Positions 24,859 through 36,499 of a DNA stretch of 64,000 nt are shown here, piece after piece. Both the position numbers and the translations under genes were made by a program. Location: contig NC_030831.1 of the NCBI RefSeq assembly GCF_001704415.2, forward strand, positions 43,322,134-43,386,133. Reading direction: 5' to 3'. A model generated the notes under the pieces. That model saw only the letters and a list, made by a program, of their open reading frames with translations, was not told where the DNA came from and searched no databases. The DNA is from Capra hircus. Lineage: Eukaryota > Chordata > Mammalia > Artiodactyla > Bovidae. Each line of letters opens with the position of its first letter. The stretch's first letter is position 1.

Positions 24859-25256
24859 CTTTAAATAAATATCTTCTTGCTACATTTTTACACACATTGA
24901 GTTATTTTCTTTGGAAAAGTTCTTAGCAGTAAAATTAATAGATTAAAACCATCATTTTTGATGTGTGATAAACTGCCCTTCAAAACATTAATTGCAGTCT
25001 CTCCTGCATCTGCATGTGAAAATACAGGTATATACTCGGGTTTGTGAATTCTTTGCAAAAAGCTTTACATTAAGGTGATGATGATAATAACCCTAGCAGT
25101 AGCATCTGCCATCCAAGGAGCTGTGGAAGCACTTTTCCCTACCTTATCTCTAATCCTTACAGCCACCCAGGCCAGCCGGGACAAAGAGTAAAACCCTTGG
25201 CTGACAGACAGGAAACTGGGGCTAAGGTAAGGGTTATAAAGAAGCCAAGCTGAGGG

Positions 25257-25960
25257 CACCCCTGGTGGCTCAGTGGTAAAGAATCCACCTGCCAACAAAG
25301 GAAACGGGTTTGATCCCTGGTCCAGGAAGATCTCACATGCCGCAGAGCAACTGAGTCCACGCTCTACAACTGTCGAGCCTGTGCTCTAGAGCCTGAAGAC
25401 ACAACTACTGAGCCCAAGTGCTACCACTACTGAAGCCCATGAGTCAGTGCTCCCCAACAAGAGAAGCAGTCACAGCAACAAGCCGCCCACTGCAATGAAG
25501 AATAGCCCCTGCTTGCCACAACTAGAGAAAAGCCTGACAATGACGACCCTGTATGCAAGACAGCAAAAAAGACACAGATGTGTATAACGGACTTTTGGAC
25601 TCAGAGGGAGAGGGTGGGATGATTTGGGAGAATGGCATTGTAACATGTATACTATCATGTAAGAATCGAATCGCCAGTCTATGTCCAACGCAGGATACAG
25701 CATGCTTGGGGCTGGTGCATGGTGATGACCCAGAGAGATGTTATGGGGAGGGAGGTGGGAGGGCGGTTCATGTTTGGGAACGCAAATACGCCCGTGATGG
25801 ATTCATGTCAATGTATGGCAAAACCAATACAGTATTGTAAAGTAAAATAAAGTAAAAATAAAAATAAATAAATAAATAAAGTTAATACAAAAATAAATAA
25901 ATAAATAAAAGAGAAAAGCCTGAGCAGCAACGAAGACCAAGCATAGACAAAAATAAATAA
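25257..25960 (+). mobile_element. CHR-type SINE (plus), split by L1
   Basis: CHR body from 'cccctggtggctcagtggta' and 'ggtttgatccctggtccagg' to 'caactagagaaaagcctga' (25537). It continues after the L1 insert with 'gcagcaacgaagaccaagca'. Confidence 0.88.
25538..25909 (+). mobile_element. Bovine L1 3' end inserted in SINE, 14-bp TSD
   Basis: A 372-nt L1 3' UTR ('tgtatactatcatgtaagaa', 'ggattcatgtcaatgtatgg', 'ccaatacagtattgtaaag') ends in an (AAAT)n-like tail. The duplication agagaaaagcctga is at 25524-25537 and 25910-25923. Confidence 0.93.
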
Positions 25961-25979
25961 GCAAAATTTTTTTTAAAAG

Positions 25980-27082
25980 TAGAGTTGAGGATTAGCCCTA
26001 GTCCCAGGCCTGCCTGACTCCAGAGCTCCCAATGGGGCGAAAAGACTTCAAAGAGAAGACAGGAGTCAGCCCCACAGCACAGGGAGTACAGCAGAGCCCA
26101 CCTTGCTGGTCAGGAGCCTGGGTGCAAAATCTCAGAACTTTGGAGCTGGCTGGTTAAACTTCTGATAGCTTAAAACTGGCCAAGTGGCAGAATTCAGACC
26201 ACAGAAATCAGTGCTGCTTTGTTCTGAAAGCCTGTTCACCAACACAGCAAATTCAAATAATAATGTCTGATTTCACCACCCTGGACATTACCCAGGAGAG
26301 AAGGGCTGCTCATCTTTTCCCTAAGCAGCTGCTGGCTCCACAGCCAGGGAGGAGCAGGGTTCCCACGTGCAAGCATTGCAGGGAGCCCCAACCACTCCTC
26401 TCCAGCACCCACTGCCCCGGCACCTCACCTGCCATGAGAGCACCAGCACTAAGACCCCCATGCCCGTGTTCCACTGACAGCAACGGGACAGAAGCCACAG
26501 GCCCCATGACATATCTTGCCACCTCGCATCCCACAGGGCTCCACAGGCCCCCCTCTAGGTCAGCGCCCACTCTTCCCTACTCTTGGAATCCTCCTGTCAA
26601 GCACACTAGAGGTTCCCTGTACCTTCATTTCTCTGAGCCTCCCCTTCCTTGCTTGTTCTAACCTGAGTCTGATCTCCCCAGAGGGCAGTGCTGCCCCTGG
26701 CTGGCCTTTCTGTAACAATTCTCAGTCACTGGCCTGGAATTGGGAAGACGTGCTCCTTGCTTCCCAGGTGCTTCTTTACTTTCTCCCTGCCTCCTCTGTG
26801 CCTCCTCCTTGAAGCCCTCCAGCTCTCCCTCTCCCATCCCCGACCACATTCACACTCCTCTCAGCACCAGGACGTGACCTGCTGCCTCACTGTTCTGCTC
26901 CCCCTCCACTCTCCGTGGTGTCAAAGGAACCCTTCACACCCTGGCCCCTCCTCTCCTCTAGTGAGGTATCTTCCACCCAACCTCAGCCAGCCACCGCCAT
27001 GGCAATATGGAGACTTCCTCTCTCCCCAAAAGTGTGGCTACCCATCACCCCCATCTTAAGAGTGCCCCTCCGGCTTTCCAGT
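25980..27082. other. Intron DNA, pyrimidine-rich, possibly L2-derived
   Basis: C/T-rich DNA with many overlapping open frames on both strands. The composition resembles L2 ORF2 coding strand (compare 28450-29425), but I cannot align a clear motif. Confidence 0.3.
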
Positions 27083-27093
27083 TTATTCCCTCT

Positions 27094-27220
27094 GCTGCTG
27101 CTAAGTCGCTTCAGTTGTGTCCGACTCTATGAGACCCCACAGACAGCAGCCCACCAGGCTCCGCCATCCCTGGGATTCTCCAGGCAAGAACACTGGAGTG
27201 AGCTGCCATTTCCTTCTCCA
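27094..27220 (-). mobile_element. Bov-A SINE (minus), 11-bp TSD
   Basis: 'ctaagtcgcttcagttgtgt', 'caccaggctccgccatccct', 'ccatttccttctcca'. The target duplication ttattccctct is at 27083-27093 and 27221-27231. Confidence 0.92.
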
Positions 27221-27899
27221 TTATTCCCTCTAGGATCTGACTAATCATTTCTTGACCCCACCAGGACTTATGATCACCAATCCTGTGCTCTTTTCACTCT
27301 CTCACCTTCTCTGGCTACACCACACTCTGCTTAAACCCCACTCTTCACCAACTCACCACCTGCCTAACAGAAAACTATACCAACTGATCTTGCTTTAAAT
27401 TCATTTAAATTTACAATCCTGCAACTTACATGGCTGGTTAATGCAGCCCAGAAGCCACCAACACTTCCTCAGCCCATCGACTGCCCCACTGTCCTGCCTC
27501 ACCGTCTTCCTGCCTCCTCTCCCATCCCCCAAGCACCAACAAGGACCCTGCTGCTAAGGACACTGTGAGGGCTGCAGTCCTGAGAGCACATTCACAAATG
27601 CCGCCATCCCGTCTGACCGCCCTGAACACCTTCCACACACATCTCTCTGTCTTCCTTACTCTGCGTAGACCGTCCTCACCCTGTGTGACTCCAATTCCCA
27701 GGGCCTTCATTTGTGCTCGACCCCCACCCCTGAAGGACAATTCTCCCCTCTATTCTGCACCAGCAGTATTCCCTTCTATGCTGAATCGTTCCTGGATCAA
27801 GGTACAAATACAGTTACTTCTTTTATTAATTAATAATAATAGTATTAATAAAAAATAAACCAAAGCTAGCAACTATTTGGGTTCCCACTTTCCTCTCCA

Positions 27900-28396
27900 G
27901 CTTTCATCCCAACTCCCCTGCTGCCCAGGGTCAGCCAGCCTCCAAGGTGGCCCAATAATCCCCACGCCTGGCTCCCTTCCTCTTACACAGTCCCTCCCAG
28001 TGTCCCTGGGATCTACAGAAAAAAGCTCAGGTGACGGCCTGTTACTTCTATGGCCAGGTCATCAAAGACGGTCTAGCCTCTGGATCTCTCAGATTACATG
28101 TCTGGCAGGAAGCCGTCTGCATGCTGCCAACTGGGGAGCTTGTTCAGTGAGGAACCAAGGCCCCATCAGCAGCCACGGGAGGAGCTGCCATGGAAGACGC
28201 CTCCAACCCTGCCGAGCCCTCAGGTGACTGCAGCCCTGGCCAATATCCTAACTAATACCTCCTGAGAAACTGGGCCAGAAACACTCACAAGAGCCATTCC
28301 TGAATTCTTGACCCACAGAAACAGTAGCAGAGCAAATATTTACTGTTTTAAGCCACTAAGTTTCAGAGTTATTTGTCATACAGTAGATAACTAACC
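27900..28396 (+). repeat. MLT1-type LTR (ERVL-MaLR)
   Basis: Starts within 'tccaaggtggcccaataatc' and ends 'actgttttaagccactaagt ... atacagtagataactaac', the hallmark MaLR LTR end. Ancient solo LTR. Confidence 0.75.
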
Positions 28397-28449
28397 TACA
28401 GTTTACAGAAAAATGCCTCAATAAACTTTGTTTACTGTCTCCAATTTTT

Positions 28450-29425
28450 CTTTTAAATTCACTCTAATACAGCTTTTGCCCCCACACCACTATACCAAAA
28501 CCACTTGTCTTAATCACCACATTGTCAAACTCAATAATCAATTCTTAGTTCTCATCTTACTTATCTGTTAAACAACATTTCATTCAGTAGATCTCTTCCT
28601 CCTGGATAGACTTTATTTACTTGGTTTCCTGGACATGACCCTCTAATGGCTCTTCTGCTTTTCTGGTCGATTCTCCACTGGTGTCTCCTCATCTCACCAC
28701 TCTCTTAATTCTAGAGCATCCCAGGGCTCAGCCCTTAGTCCCTTTTCTTCTCTGTCTCCCCACATTCCTTCAGTGACCTCAAAAAACTCATACTCATATA
28801 GTCCGACAATGGCCTTTAAGGTCTCACATCCTTGCTAATCAAAGTGTGGTCCATTGGACCTGAGAGTTTATCTCTGGCTCCTACTCGAAACCAACCAAAT
28901 CAGAATCTAATTTTAACTAGACCACTGAGGGTATGTATGCATATTAAAGTTTGAGAGGCACTGTCTTTGTGGTCTGGTACCCCATCATTCTCTGCTCCCA
29001 CCACACTGGGCTCCGGCCATCTAGGGATTTCAGCAGGTACACCCCTACTCTCAGGACCAGAACAGTACCATCCCATCTGTCTGAAATGCTCTTCTCCAGA
29101 TACTTGCTCCCTAACCTCCATCAAGACTTGGATCATTTGTAACCACTTCGGGAGGTCAATGCTAATCACCTTGTTAAAAAGTACAAACACACCACCATCA
29201 CTACTACTACCACCATGCTCACCATCATAGTTCTCCATATGACTTTTCTCCAAAACACACATAACCTTCCACATACTAACCTTTACTTATTCATCATATT
29301 TATTCTCTATCTTCTCCAAGTATAATACAAATATTTGTGGGCTGAGATTTTTGTCTGTTCTATTCACCAGTGTATCCCAAATCCTGAAGACAGCCTAGAC
29401 ACAGCAGGTGTTCAAGAAATGTATG
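28450..29425 (+). repeat. L2 LINE ORF2 to 3' end (plus), with MER5A inside
   Basis: 'catcccagggctcagccctt' corresponds to the VPQGS motif region of the L2 reverse transcriptase. It continues via 'acaatggcctttaaggtc', then 'ccaccacactgggctccggc', to the 3' end 'caggtgttcaagaaatgt'. Coding frames are destroyed. Confidence 0.75.
28833..28965 (+). mobile_element. MER5A-type hAT MITE
   Basis: 'tgctaatcaaagtgtggtcc', 'ccaaatcagaatctaatttt', 'attaaagtttgagaggcact'. It interrupts the L2 copy. Confidence 0.75.
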
Positions 29426-29737
29426 TTGTGAAAGGACTCTAGCCCTCCATAGCTTCTTCCAGGGCTTGGCCATCGACTCTGACTCGGTCCCTGAAATCAC
29501 TTCCTCCGCCAGCACAGCTGTTCACGCCTGTGATCCCTTCCCCCACCTGCCTAGAACAAGTCAGTGTCTTTAGACTAGCCATCTCCTGCTTCACCAGGCT
29601 TTAACCAAGCCCCTCAAGATTCTGTTAACAGCCTCCCCACTAAGCCTCACGATTGTTTCAAAGATAATTCAGAACTAAAATTTTTCTGGTCCCTTCAAAC
29701 CCGTAAATATTTCCTTTCTTCTCCCTATTCCATTAAC

Positions 29738-30276
29738 CAAACGTGGCTACGGAGCACTTGAAGTGTGGCTGCCCAAAGTGAGAAGTTAAAATACACACCA
29801 GATTTGGAAGACTTGATGAAAATAAGATACAAAATAGTTCATCAATAATTCTCATACTATTACATGTTGATATGATAATTTAGAAATACTGAGTAATGTG
29901 GCTGATTCATGTCAATGTATGGCAAAAACAACCACAATATTGTAAAGTAATTAGCCTCCAATTAAAATAAATAAGTTAATTTAAAAAAACAAAAAATATA
30001 TGAACTTCTGAAAAACAGTTCTGGCATTTGTCATAAAAGAAGGAAGTCCTAGATAATTTTTACTTTTGTCCTATTTCTTAATTCTTAAGACAACTTAAGA
30101 ATTCTTCTCACTGAAGAAATATCTGTACCAAAATCTACCCCTCAATAAATACAAAGAACAAGAAAAAAAAATACTGGGTTAAATAAAATATATTATGATA
30201 ATTGATTTCACCTGTTTCATTTTATTTTTCATGTGGCTCCCATTATATTTCTAATGGACAGCACTGCTCTAAACCA
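29738..30276. repeat. Old hAT-like DNA transposon fossil, with L1 end inserted
   Basis: Shows 'cacttgaagtgtggctgcc' near one end and 'tggctcccattatatttcta atggacagcactgctc' near the other, with an AT-rich middle. This resembles a non-autonomous hAT element. The exact family is uncertain. Confidence 0.5.
29905..29998 (+). mobile_element. Short bovine L1 3' end (plus)
   Basis: About 90 nt ('gattcatgtcaatgtatggc', 'caatattgtaaagtaattag') with an A-rich tail, the same 3' end as at 25538-25909. Confidence 0.85.
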
Positions 30277-30279
30277 TTT

Positions 30280-31384
30280 TCAAACAAAATGATTCCTGCC
30301 TTCCTGGAAGAAATTCTTCCTCTAGCTTTTAACAAGCAGGAGACTGCAAAAGAATGTGAGCAAATGCATCATGCAATTTAAAAATAAAAACTAAACAAAA
30401 CCTGTAATGCTTTGAAATTATCACTTTGATCGTCACTTGAAATTGAATATTTTAAGATAATATTTTTCAAAGACATATAATAATAGAGTATATTTAAGTG
30501 TCATTATAATTCAATATTATCACTGTGTGTAAAAATTCATGAAGCTGCTATAACCTAATGATTCATGCACTTTTCTCAACGTCCTATACTTAAATATTTT
30601 AATGTTATACTATATACCACCACACTAATTTAATCCAAACTAAGTGATTCTATGTTTAAGGAAAAAGAAGACTCTTGCTTTTGCATGCTTCCTAAAATTT
30701 AAAAGGAGTGAAATAAAAGCACCCTCCTCCTTTCATTTCCTCCCTTTAAAGTCAGAGTTCAGTAACAGAGCATTTAAATACTGCCCCTGCTCAAAGGAAT
30801 CTCCTTAGCAACCTTTTACAGCTTGTCATGGGTTGCAGAATTTTCCCAATCTCCCACTCTTGAAAAGGCCCATGTCCTGTCCAGAACAAAGGAACTTAAA
30901 ACAGAAAGCAAGCTCTTTAAATGAAAATTTTAGAGGTTTCACAATCTCCTTCAGTTCTTTGCCAGTTCCTTTGCTCTAAGCATGCTGCCGACCTCCCTTT
31001 CCAAGGTAAAATCAGATCTGGTATCTAATGGCCTCTGCAAAAACAAGAGTGGACACTTCTAACAACACCTGCAATTATAATTAAAAGTCACACCTGTTGG
31101 TCCATACCATGAGATTCTAAGCCCGTTTCACAATTACAGGTTGTTGATCCATTTATAAATTTATTCAATTTAGTTCATGTGTAAGCTGTATAATAGTAAT
31201 AGAATGAATCTGCAAACAGCTTAGTAAGTATCAAATAATACAATTATTAATTGTCTTGCTCATTTTTATTACACTGGTATTAACTACCTAATTAGCCATG
31301 CTGAAGGAAAAATGAAATTCCAAGTTTAATAAACCAAAATTCATATAAATAAGTTTAAGAAAACAGGTACTACTGCCTCTAGAG
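30280..31384. other. Intron DNA, nothing recognised
   Basis: AT-rich. No repeat, exon or RNA gene that I can name. Confidence 0.4.
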
Positions 31385-31385
31385 T

Positions 31386-31502
31386 AAGTGAAGTGAAGTC
31401 ACTCAGTTGTGTCTGACTCTTTGTGACCCCATGAACTGTAGCCTACCAGGATCCTCCATCCATGGGATTTTCCAGGCAAGAGTACTGGAGTGGGGTGCCA
31501 TG
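31386..31502 (-). mobile_element. Bov-A SINE fragment (minus)
   Basis: 'gaagtgaagtcactcagttg', 'gactctttgtgaccccatga', 'ctggagtggggtgccatg'. The tRNA-like half is absent. Confidence 0.88.
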
Positions 31503-32179
31503 AGTAAAGAGGGAGTATTTCTGTCCAAAGCATGTACTAAATTAGGGCCAGTGCCCAGGCTCCAGTTTTATGCCACACCCCTAAAAGCATCATTTTCTCC
31601 TATCTTACCTCTCTGGGCTTGAATGTGAAGTAGGGGGGCAGCCACAGGAGTAAAGGGTAGAAGGTCACCTCATACTAGAGTAAGTAAGACACATTCACAC
31701 AGTCACCATGCCACCAATGCAAATGGACAGGCTGATGGACATGGCCTTGTTACTATGATTCCAATGATTTATTCATAAAATCTAACGGAATAGGATGTAT
31801 TACCTTATCCCCAGCCACCTATATATATACACACACACAGCATCACTCTTCCCCACTATCTAAGAAGAGTTCTCCTTTTGCCAGTCCAGCAGAAGCCAAT
31901 TCCCCCTAAAACTGACTTCTCTGGCTTCTCTCTCTCTACAAAACTTTATTCCCCTTCTTGTCCTGCCCCCTGTTCCCCTCAGGATTGAGAAACATCAAAG
32001 AAAAAATAGGACTGAATCCAACCAAAACCTTGTGGGGCCTTCCCGGGGACAAAAGCCCCTGTGTCCCAATTCTTATTTATAGGGGAAAAAAGAAGGCTTT
32101 AGTCTTCCAGGCCTTCCCCAAATTCCAAAGAGCAGGCTCTAGCAGTTCATGATTAGGATAAGCAAGTCACCTTACTGTC

Positions 32180-32580
32180 CGAGCTCCTCCTGAAGGAATA
32201 CAGGTTGTTAGACCCTGATGCATACCTGTAAGATGTTCTGTAGAAACTAAGACCCCCACCCAGGGAGAGGATGGTGACCACACGCTGACCGCAGCATGCA
32301 AAACCCACACTGGTTGGAACATCACCCCATTACCTCACAACAACCCATCAGAAGAAGGTCCACCAGCTGCTTGTGCAGCCTTCAACCCTCTCCCCTCACA
32401 TCATTTTTAAAAACCCAGAAAGCCATCAGGGAGTGTGGGTCTCTGGAGTATGAGCTGCCTGCTCTCCTTGCTTGGCGCCGGCAAATAAATCCTTTGCTGT
32501 GAATACCCACTGTCAGAGTTTGGCTTTCTGCACCGTAGGCACAGGAACCCTTGTTTCTAATGTTTTTGAGAAGCAGAATC
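32180..32580 (+). repeat. Possible solo LTR
   Basis: The sequence has an LTR-like 3' part: a GC-rich segment 'cttgcttggcgccggcaaat' containing an AATAAA signal (at about 32484-32490), then 'cagagtttggctttctgcac'. I do not see paired internal retroviral genes or a clear target duplication. The family is unassigned, and this could also be another repeat. Confidence 0.4.
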
Positions 32581-33646
32581 GAGACAACAGAAAGACAGAC
32601 CCAGGACCAATGTGAAGGAAGAAGAAAAGGAAAGGGAGAAGGAAACAAGATGTCAGCACCCTGATTTTGGACACTCCTTTGGAATGGAGGATCTAGATAT
32701 CAGTTGAAATGAAAGAACAAATGCAGAGGAAAGAGAAGGTGAAGGACAAGCGTGCCTTCAGGGAAGGAGGGTGGGTGGGCTAGGGTAAGTGGAAGGTTCC
32801 TGAGTAGCTAGAGGGATAAGGGAGTTAAAGAATTTTAAAAAGGAAATTTTCATAATTTTATTAAATGTTGTTATAACCTATAAACTGTATTCACTATAAG
32901 ATCCTTTCAGAGACTCTTCTGAAATACCTTCCACTGCTACAGTGTGCTTATCTGCTACGCTACGTAAGTAGCAAGCAAGGGAGAGCCTCAGGACTGACCA
33001 AGTGTCTGAATTCAAAACCTACGTGAAGGGAAAAGTAAAACAAGGAAAGACAGTGGTTGATTGAACAAGTTCATGCTCTGTCCTCCTATTCAACTACATA
33101 ACATCTTCACTGTGCAGCCTTTTGTTAAGATTCCTAATGAAGCAACAATTCTTTTTACTCATTTTATAATGGTAATTCTCTTGCAACAAGATTTCTCAAG
33201 GCAGCACTGTGTCCTGATGCCCAGCAGAGTCCATACGTAGCAAGAGTTCAACCAGCGATGGCTGAATTAAGGAAAGTTCTGACTTGTTTACCTTTAATTC
33301 CTCCTCCCTTTCACAACTCTTCATTTTCCTAAGATCCATTTCTATTTACTCATGAAAGCTTACCCCAGATAATAATCCAAACCACAAGGCAAGGTGCTTA
33401 TTAGTTATCCACAGATGTGAAGGCCACAATCTTCACATCAATAAAACTGCCTCATGAACTTTGTTTCTCAAGAAAATAAGCAGTTATGTCATATAAAACC
33501 TTTATGAATAAAACCATGGGAGTCCAACAAGCAAAGCTGGGCATCAATCTTATATTCTAGAAAATACTCTTGCAATAAATTTGATACTCTAAATAGAAAA
33601 TGATCCTAAGGGGAAACAAAACAACAGCTCAAATTTCAATTATACT
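32581..33646. other. Intron DNA, nothing recognised
   Basis: Purine-rich at 32590-32800, then AT-rich. No feature named. Confidence 0.4.
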
Positions 33647-33658
33647 AGACCAAACTAA

Positions 33659-33859
33659 TGGGAAAAGATCCTGATGCTGGGAAAAACTGAAGGCAGGAGG
33701 AGAAGGGGATAACAGAGGACAAGATGGTTGGATGGCATTATCGACTCAATGGACATGAGTTTAAGCAAGCTCTGGGAGATAGTGAAGGACAGGGAAGCTT
33801 GGCATGCTGCAGTCCATGGAGTCGAAAAGAGTCGGACATGACAGAACAACAGAACAAGA
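33659..33859 (+). mobile_element. BovB 3' tail (plus), 12-bp TSD
   Basis: 'aaaagatcctgatgctggg' to 'gtcggacatgacagaacaac'. The duplication agaccaaactaa lies at 33647-33658 and 33860-33871. Confidence 0.93.
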
Positions 33860-34388
33860 AGACCAAACTAAAGTTTGTCCCAACACATAAAAAAATGTTT
33901 ATTTCTACTTGAAATATAAATTATATAAAGATTGTCTTCAAAGTCCCTGATTCAGTATTCAAATATCTAAATATTTTCTCACAAAACAGACCTGGAGAAA
34001 ATTATCTAAAGAATTGGAGGATTCACTCTACCCTTGGACTGTGAGTCACATAAAAACAATTTTTAAAAAGAAACAGCAAGAAAACAAAATCAAAGACATC
34101 CAAACTGGAAATAAAGAAGGTAAAGCTATCTCTGTTCATAGATGGCATGATCCTCTACATAGGAGATTCTAAGAGATCTACTAAGATACTGTAAAACTAA
34201 TAAATGAGTTCGGCAAGATTGCAGGGTACATGAACATCACACAAAAATCAACTGTACTTCTAAATACTTGCAGTGAATAATCCAAAAATGAAATTAAGAA
34301 AACAATTCCATTTATAATAGAATCAGATCAACTGATTTTTGACAAGGGATAAAGAAAAATAGTTTCTTCAAGTATCTTCAAGATACAG

Positions 34389-34695
34389 CACTGAAACTTA
34401 AAAGAATGAACTTACTTGTGGGGGCTGGGGGAGAAGGATGTGGGCAAGGGGCAGTTAAGGAGTTTGGGATGGGCAGGTACACACTGCTGTATTTAAAATG
34501 GATTACCAACAGGACCTACTGTATAGCACAGGGAACTCGGCTCAACGTCATGTGGCAGCCTGGATGGGAGGGGAGTTTAGGGGAGAACGGATACATGTTT
34601 ATATGTGTGCCTGAGTCCCTTCACTGTCCACCGGAAACTATCACAACATTGCTAACAGACTGTACTCCCATATAAAAGTTTTATTAAAAAAAAAA
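34389..34695 (+). mobile_element. Bovine L1 3' end nested in L1M
   Basis: 3' UTR from 'acttaaaagaatgaactta' and 'ggacctactgtatagcacag' to 'cagactgtactcccatataa' with an A-tail. The short duplication aagatacag is at 34380-34388 and 34696-34704. Confidence 0.85.
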
Positions 34696-34777
34696 AAGAT
34701 ACAGTGCTGGAACAACTAGATACCTACATGCAAAAGAATGACGTTGGACCCTTACTTACTTCATACCATATCCAAAT

Positions 34778-34904
34778 ATTAATTTTTACTTCTTGGCTGC
34801 ACCATGTGGCATGCTCTTAGTTCCCCAACCAAGGATCCAACCCACACCTCCAAAAGTGAAAGTACAGAGTCTTCACTGCTAGACCACCAGGGAAGTCCCT
34901 GCCA
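34778..34904 (-). mobile_element. CHR-type SINE fragment (minus)
   Basis: Reversed SINE: 'ttagttccccaaccaaggat', 'cttcactgctagaccaccag', 'ggaagtccctg'. Confidence 0.8.
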
Positions 34905-34944
34905 ATGGATTTTGATATGCCACCAAAACAAGAAAGAAAAAACA

Positions 34945-35148
34945 GAAGGTGGCTCAGATGGTCAAGAATCCGCCTGCAATGCAGTAGACTGGGTTCAATC
35001 CCTGGGTTGGGAAGATCCCCTGGAGGAGGGCATGGCAACCAACTCCAGTATTCTTGCCTGGACTATCCCCATGGACAGAGGAGCCTGGAGAGCTACAGTC
35101 CACAGGTTCGCAAACAGTAGGACATAACTGAGTGACTAAGCACAGCAC
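34945..35148 (+). mobile_element. Bov-tA SINE (plus)
   Basis: 'ggctcagatggtcaagaatc', 'gggttcaatccctgggttgg', 'cataactgagtgactaagca'. Confidence 0.9.
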
Positions 35149-35183
35149 AGGACTTCATCAAAATTAAAAACTTATGTGTTCGA

Positions 35184-35255
35184 GCTAAAAAAAAAAAAAA
35201 AAAAGAAGAACTTGAAAACTAAAAAGTAAATCCATCATTGAAACAAAACAAAAAA
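35184..35255 (+). repeat. 72-nt A-rich insert with 18-bp duplicated flanks
   Basis: An A-rich segment (A18 tract near 35187-35204 and A10 near 35251-35260) lies between near-identical 18-mers at 35166-35183 and 35256-35273 (one mismatch). This has the look of a tiny L1-mediated insertion. Source unknown. Confidence 0.65.
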
Positions 35256-35733
35256 AAAAACTTATGTGTTTGAAAAGATACCATCAAAAAATTTAAAGAA
35301 AACCGACAGAATGGGGGAAAATATCTACAAATCATGTATCTGACAAGGGTAGCTAGGATACATAAAGAACTGTAACAACTCAATAGTAAAAAGACAACCC
35401 AATTAAAAATGGTCAAAGGATCCAAATGGACATTTCTACAAAGATATACAAACATCTAATAAGCACATGAAAACATGCTCAACTTGATCAGTCATCAGGG
35501 AAATGCAAATTCACATCACCACATACCATTTCATACCCATCAAGATGGCCAAAATAAAAAAGTAAGATGACAACAGGTGTTAAGCAAGGACTACTGGTGG
35601 GACTGTCAAATACTGGAGCTACTCTTGTAAATGGTTTGGCAGTTTTTCAAAAGTTAAAACAGAGTTAGTTTAACATTGTTGTTAAAACGCAACAATTCTG
35701 CTCTTGCATACATACCCAAGAGAAACAAAAACT

Positions 35734-36200
35734 TCAGTTCAGTTGCTCAGTCATGTCCGACTCTTTGCGACCCCATGAATCGCAGCATGCCAGGCCTCCC
35801 TGTCCATCACCAATTCCCGGAGTTCACTCAGACTCAAGTCCATCGAGTCAGTGATGCCATTCAGCCATCTCATCCTCTGTCGTCCCTTTCTCCTCCTGCC
35901 CCCAATCCCTCCCAGCATCAGAGTCTTTTCCAATGAGTCAAGTCTTCGCATGAGGTGGCCAAAGTACTGGAGTTTCAGCTTTAGCATCATTCCTTCCAAA
36001 GAAATCCCAGGGATGATCTCCTTCGGAATGGACTGGTGGGATCTCCTTGCTGTCCAAGGGACTCTCAAGAGTCTTCGCCAACACCACAGTTCAAAAGCAT
36101 CAATTCTTTGGCGCTCAGCCTTCTTCACAGTCCAACTCTCACATCCATACATGACCACTGGAAAAACCACAGCCTTGACTAGATGGACCTTAGTCAGCAA
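35734..36200 (-). mobile_element. BovB 3' part (minus)
   Basis: The minus-strand frame at 35751-36200 is open for 149 codons and reads VFPVVMYGCESWTVKKAERQ through RVPWTARRSHQSI, the C-terminal end of BovB ORF2. Only the 3' quarter is present. The L1 host resumes at 36201. A short repeated target (aaaactt-like) flanks it. Confidence 0.92.
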
Positions 36201-36499
36201 AACTTATGTCCACACAAAATCTTGTACAGAAATGTTTGCAGGAGCATTATTCAAACATGGAAATAATGCAAACATCCACCAACTGATGGTTAGATTAAAA
36301 AATATACAGAATATCCATTCATTTGAATGTACAGAAATAAAAAGGAATGAAGTACTGATACATGCCGTAACACGGATGAAGCCTGAAAACATTATGTTAA
36401 ATGATAATCACAATCAGTAACACTAAACTGCATATTATATGATTCACTTACATGGAATGTCCAGAATAAGCAAATCTACAGATAGAGAAAATAATTGCC

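Noticed and set aside
26263..27240. Several 80-130 codon frames in pyrimidine-rich DNA
   Set aside because: Frames overlap on both strands, no motif, and composition alone can keep them open.
32180..32580. A complete endogenous retrovirus
   Set aside because: At most one LTR-like segment. No gag, pol or env reading frames nearby.
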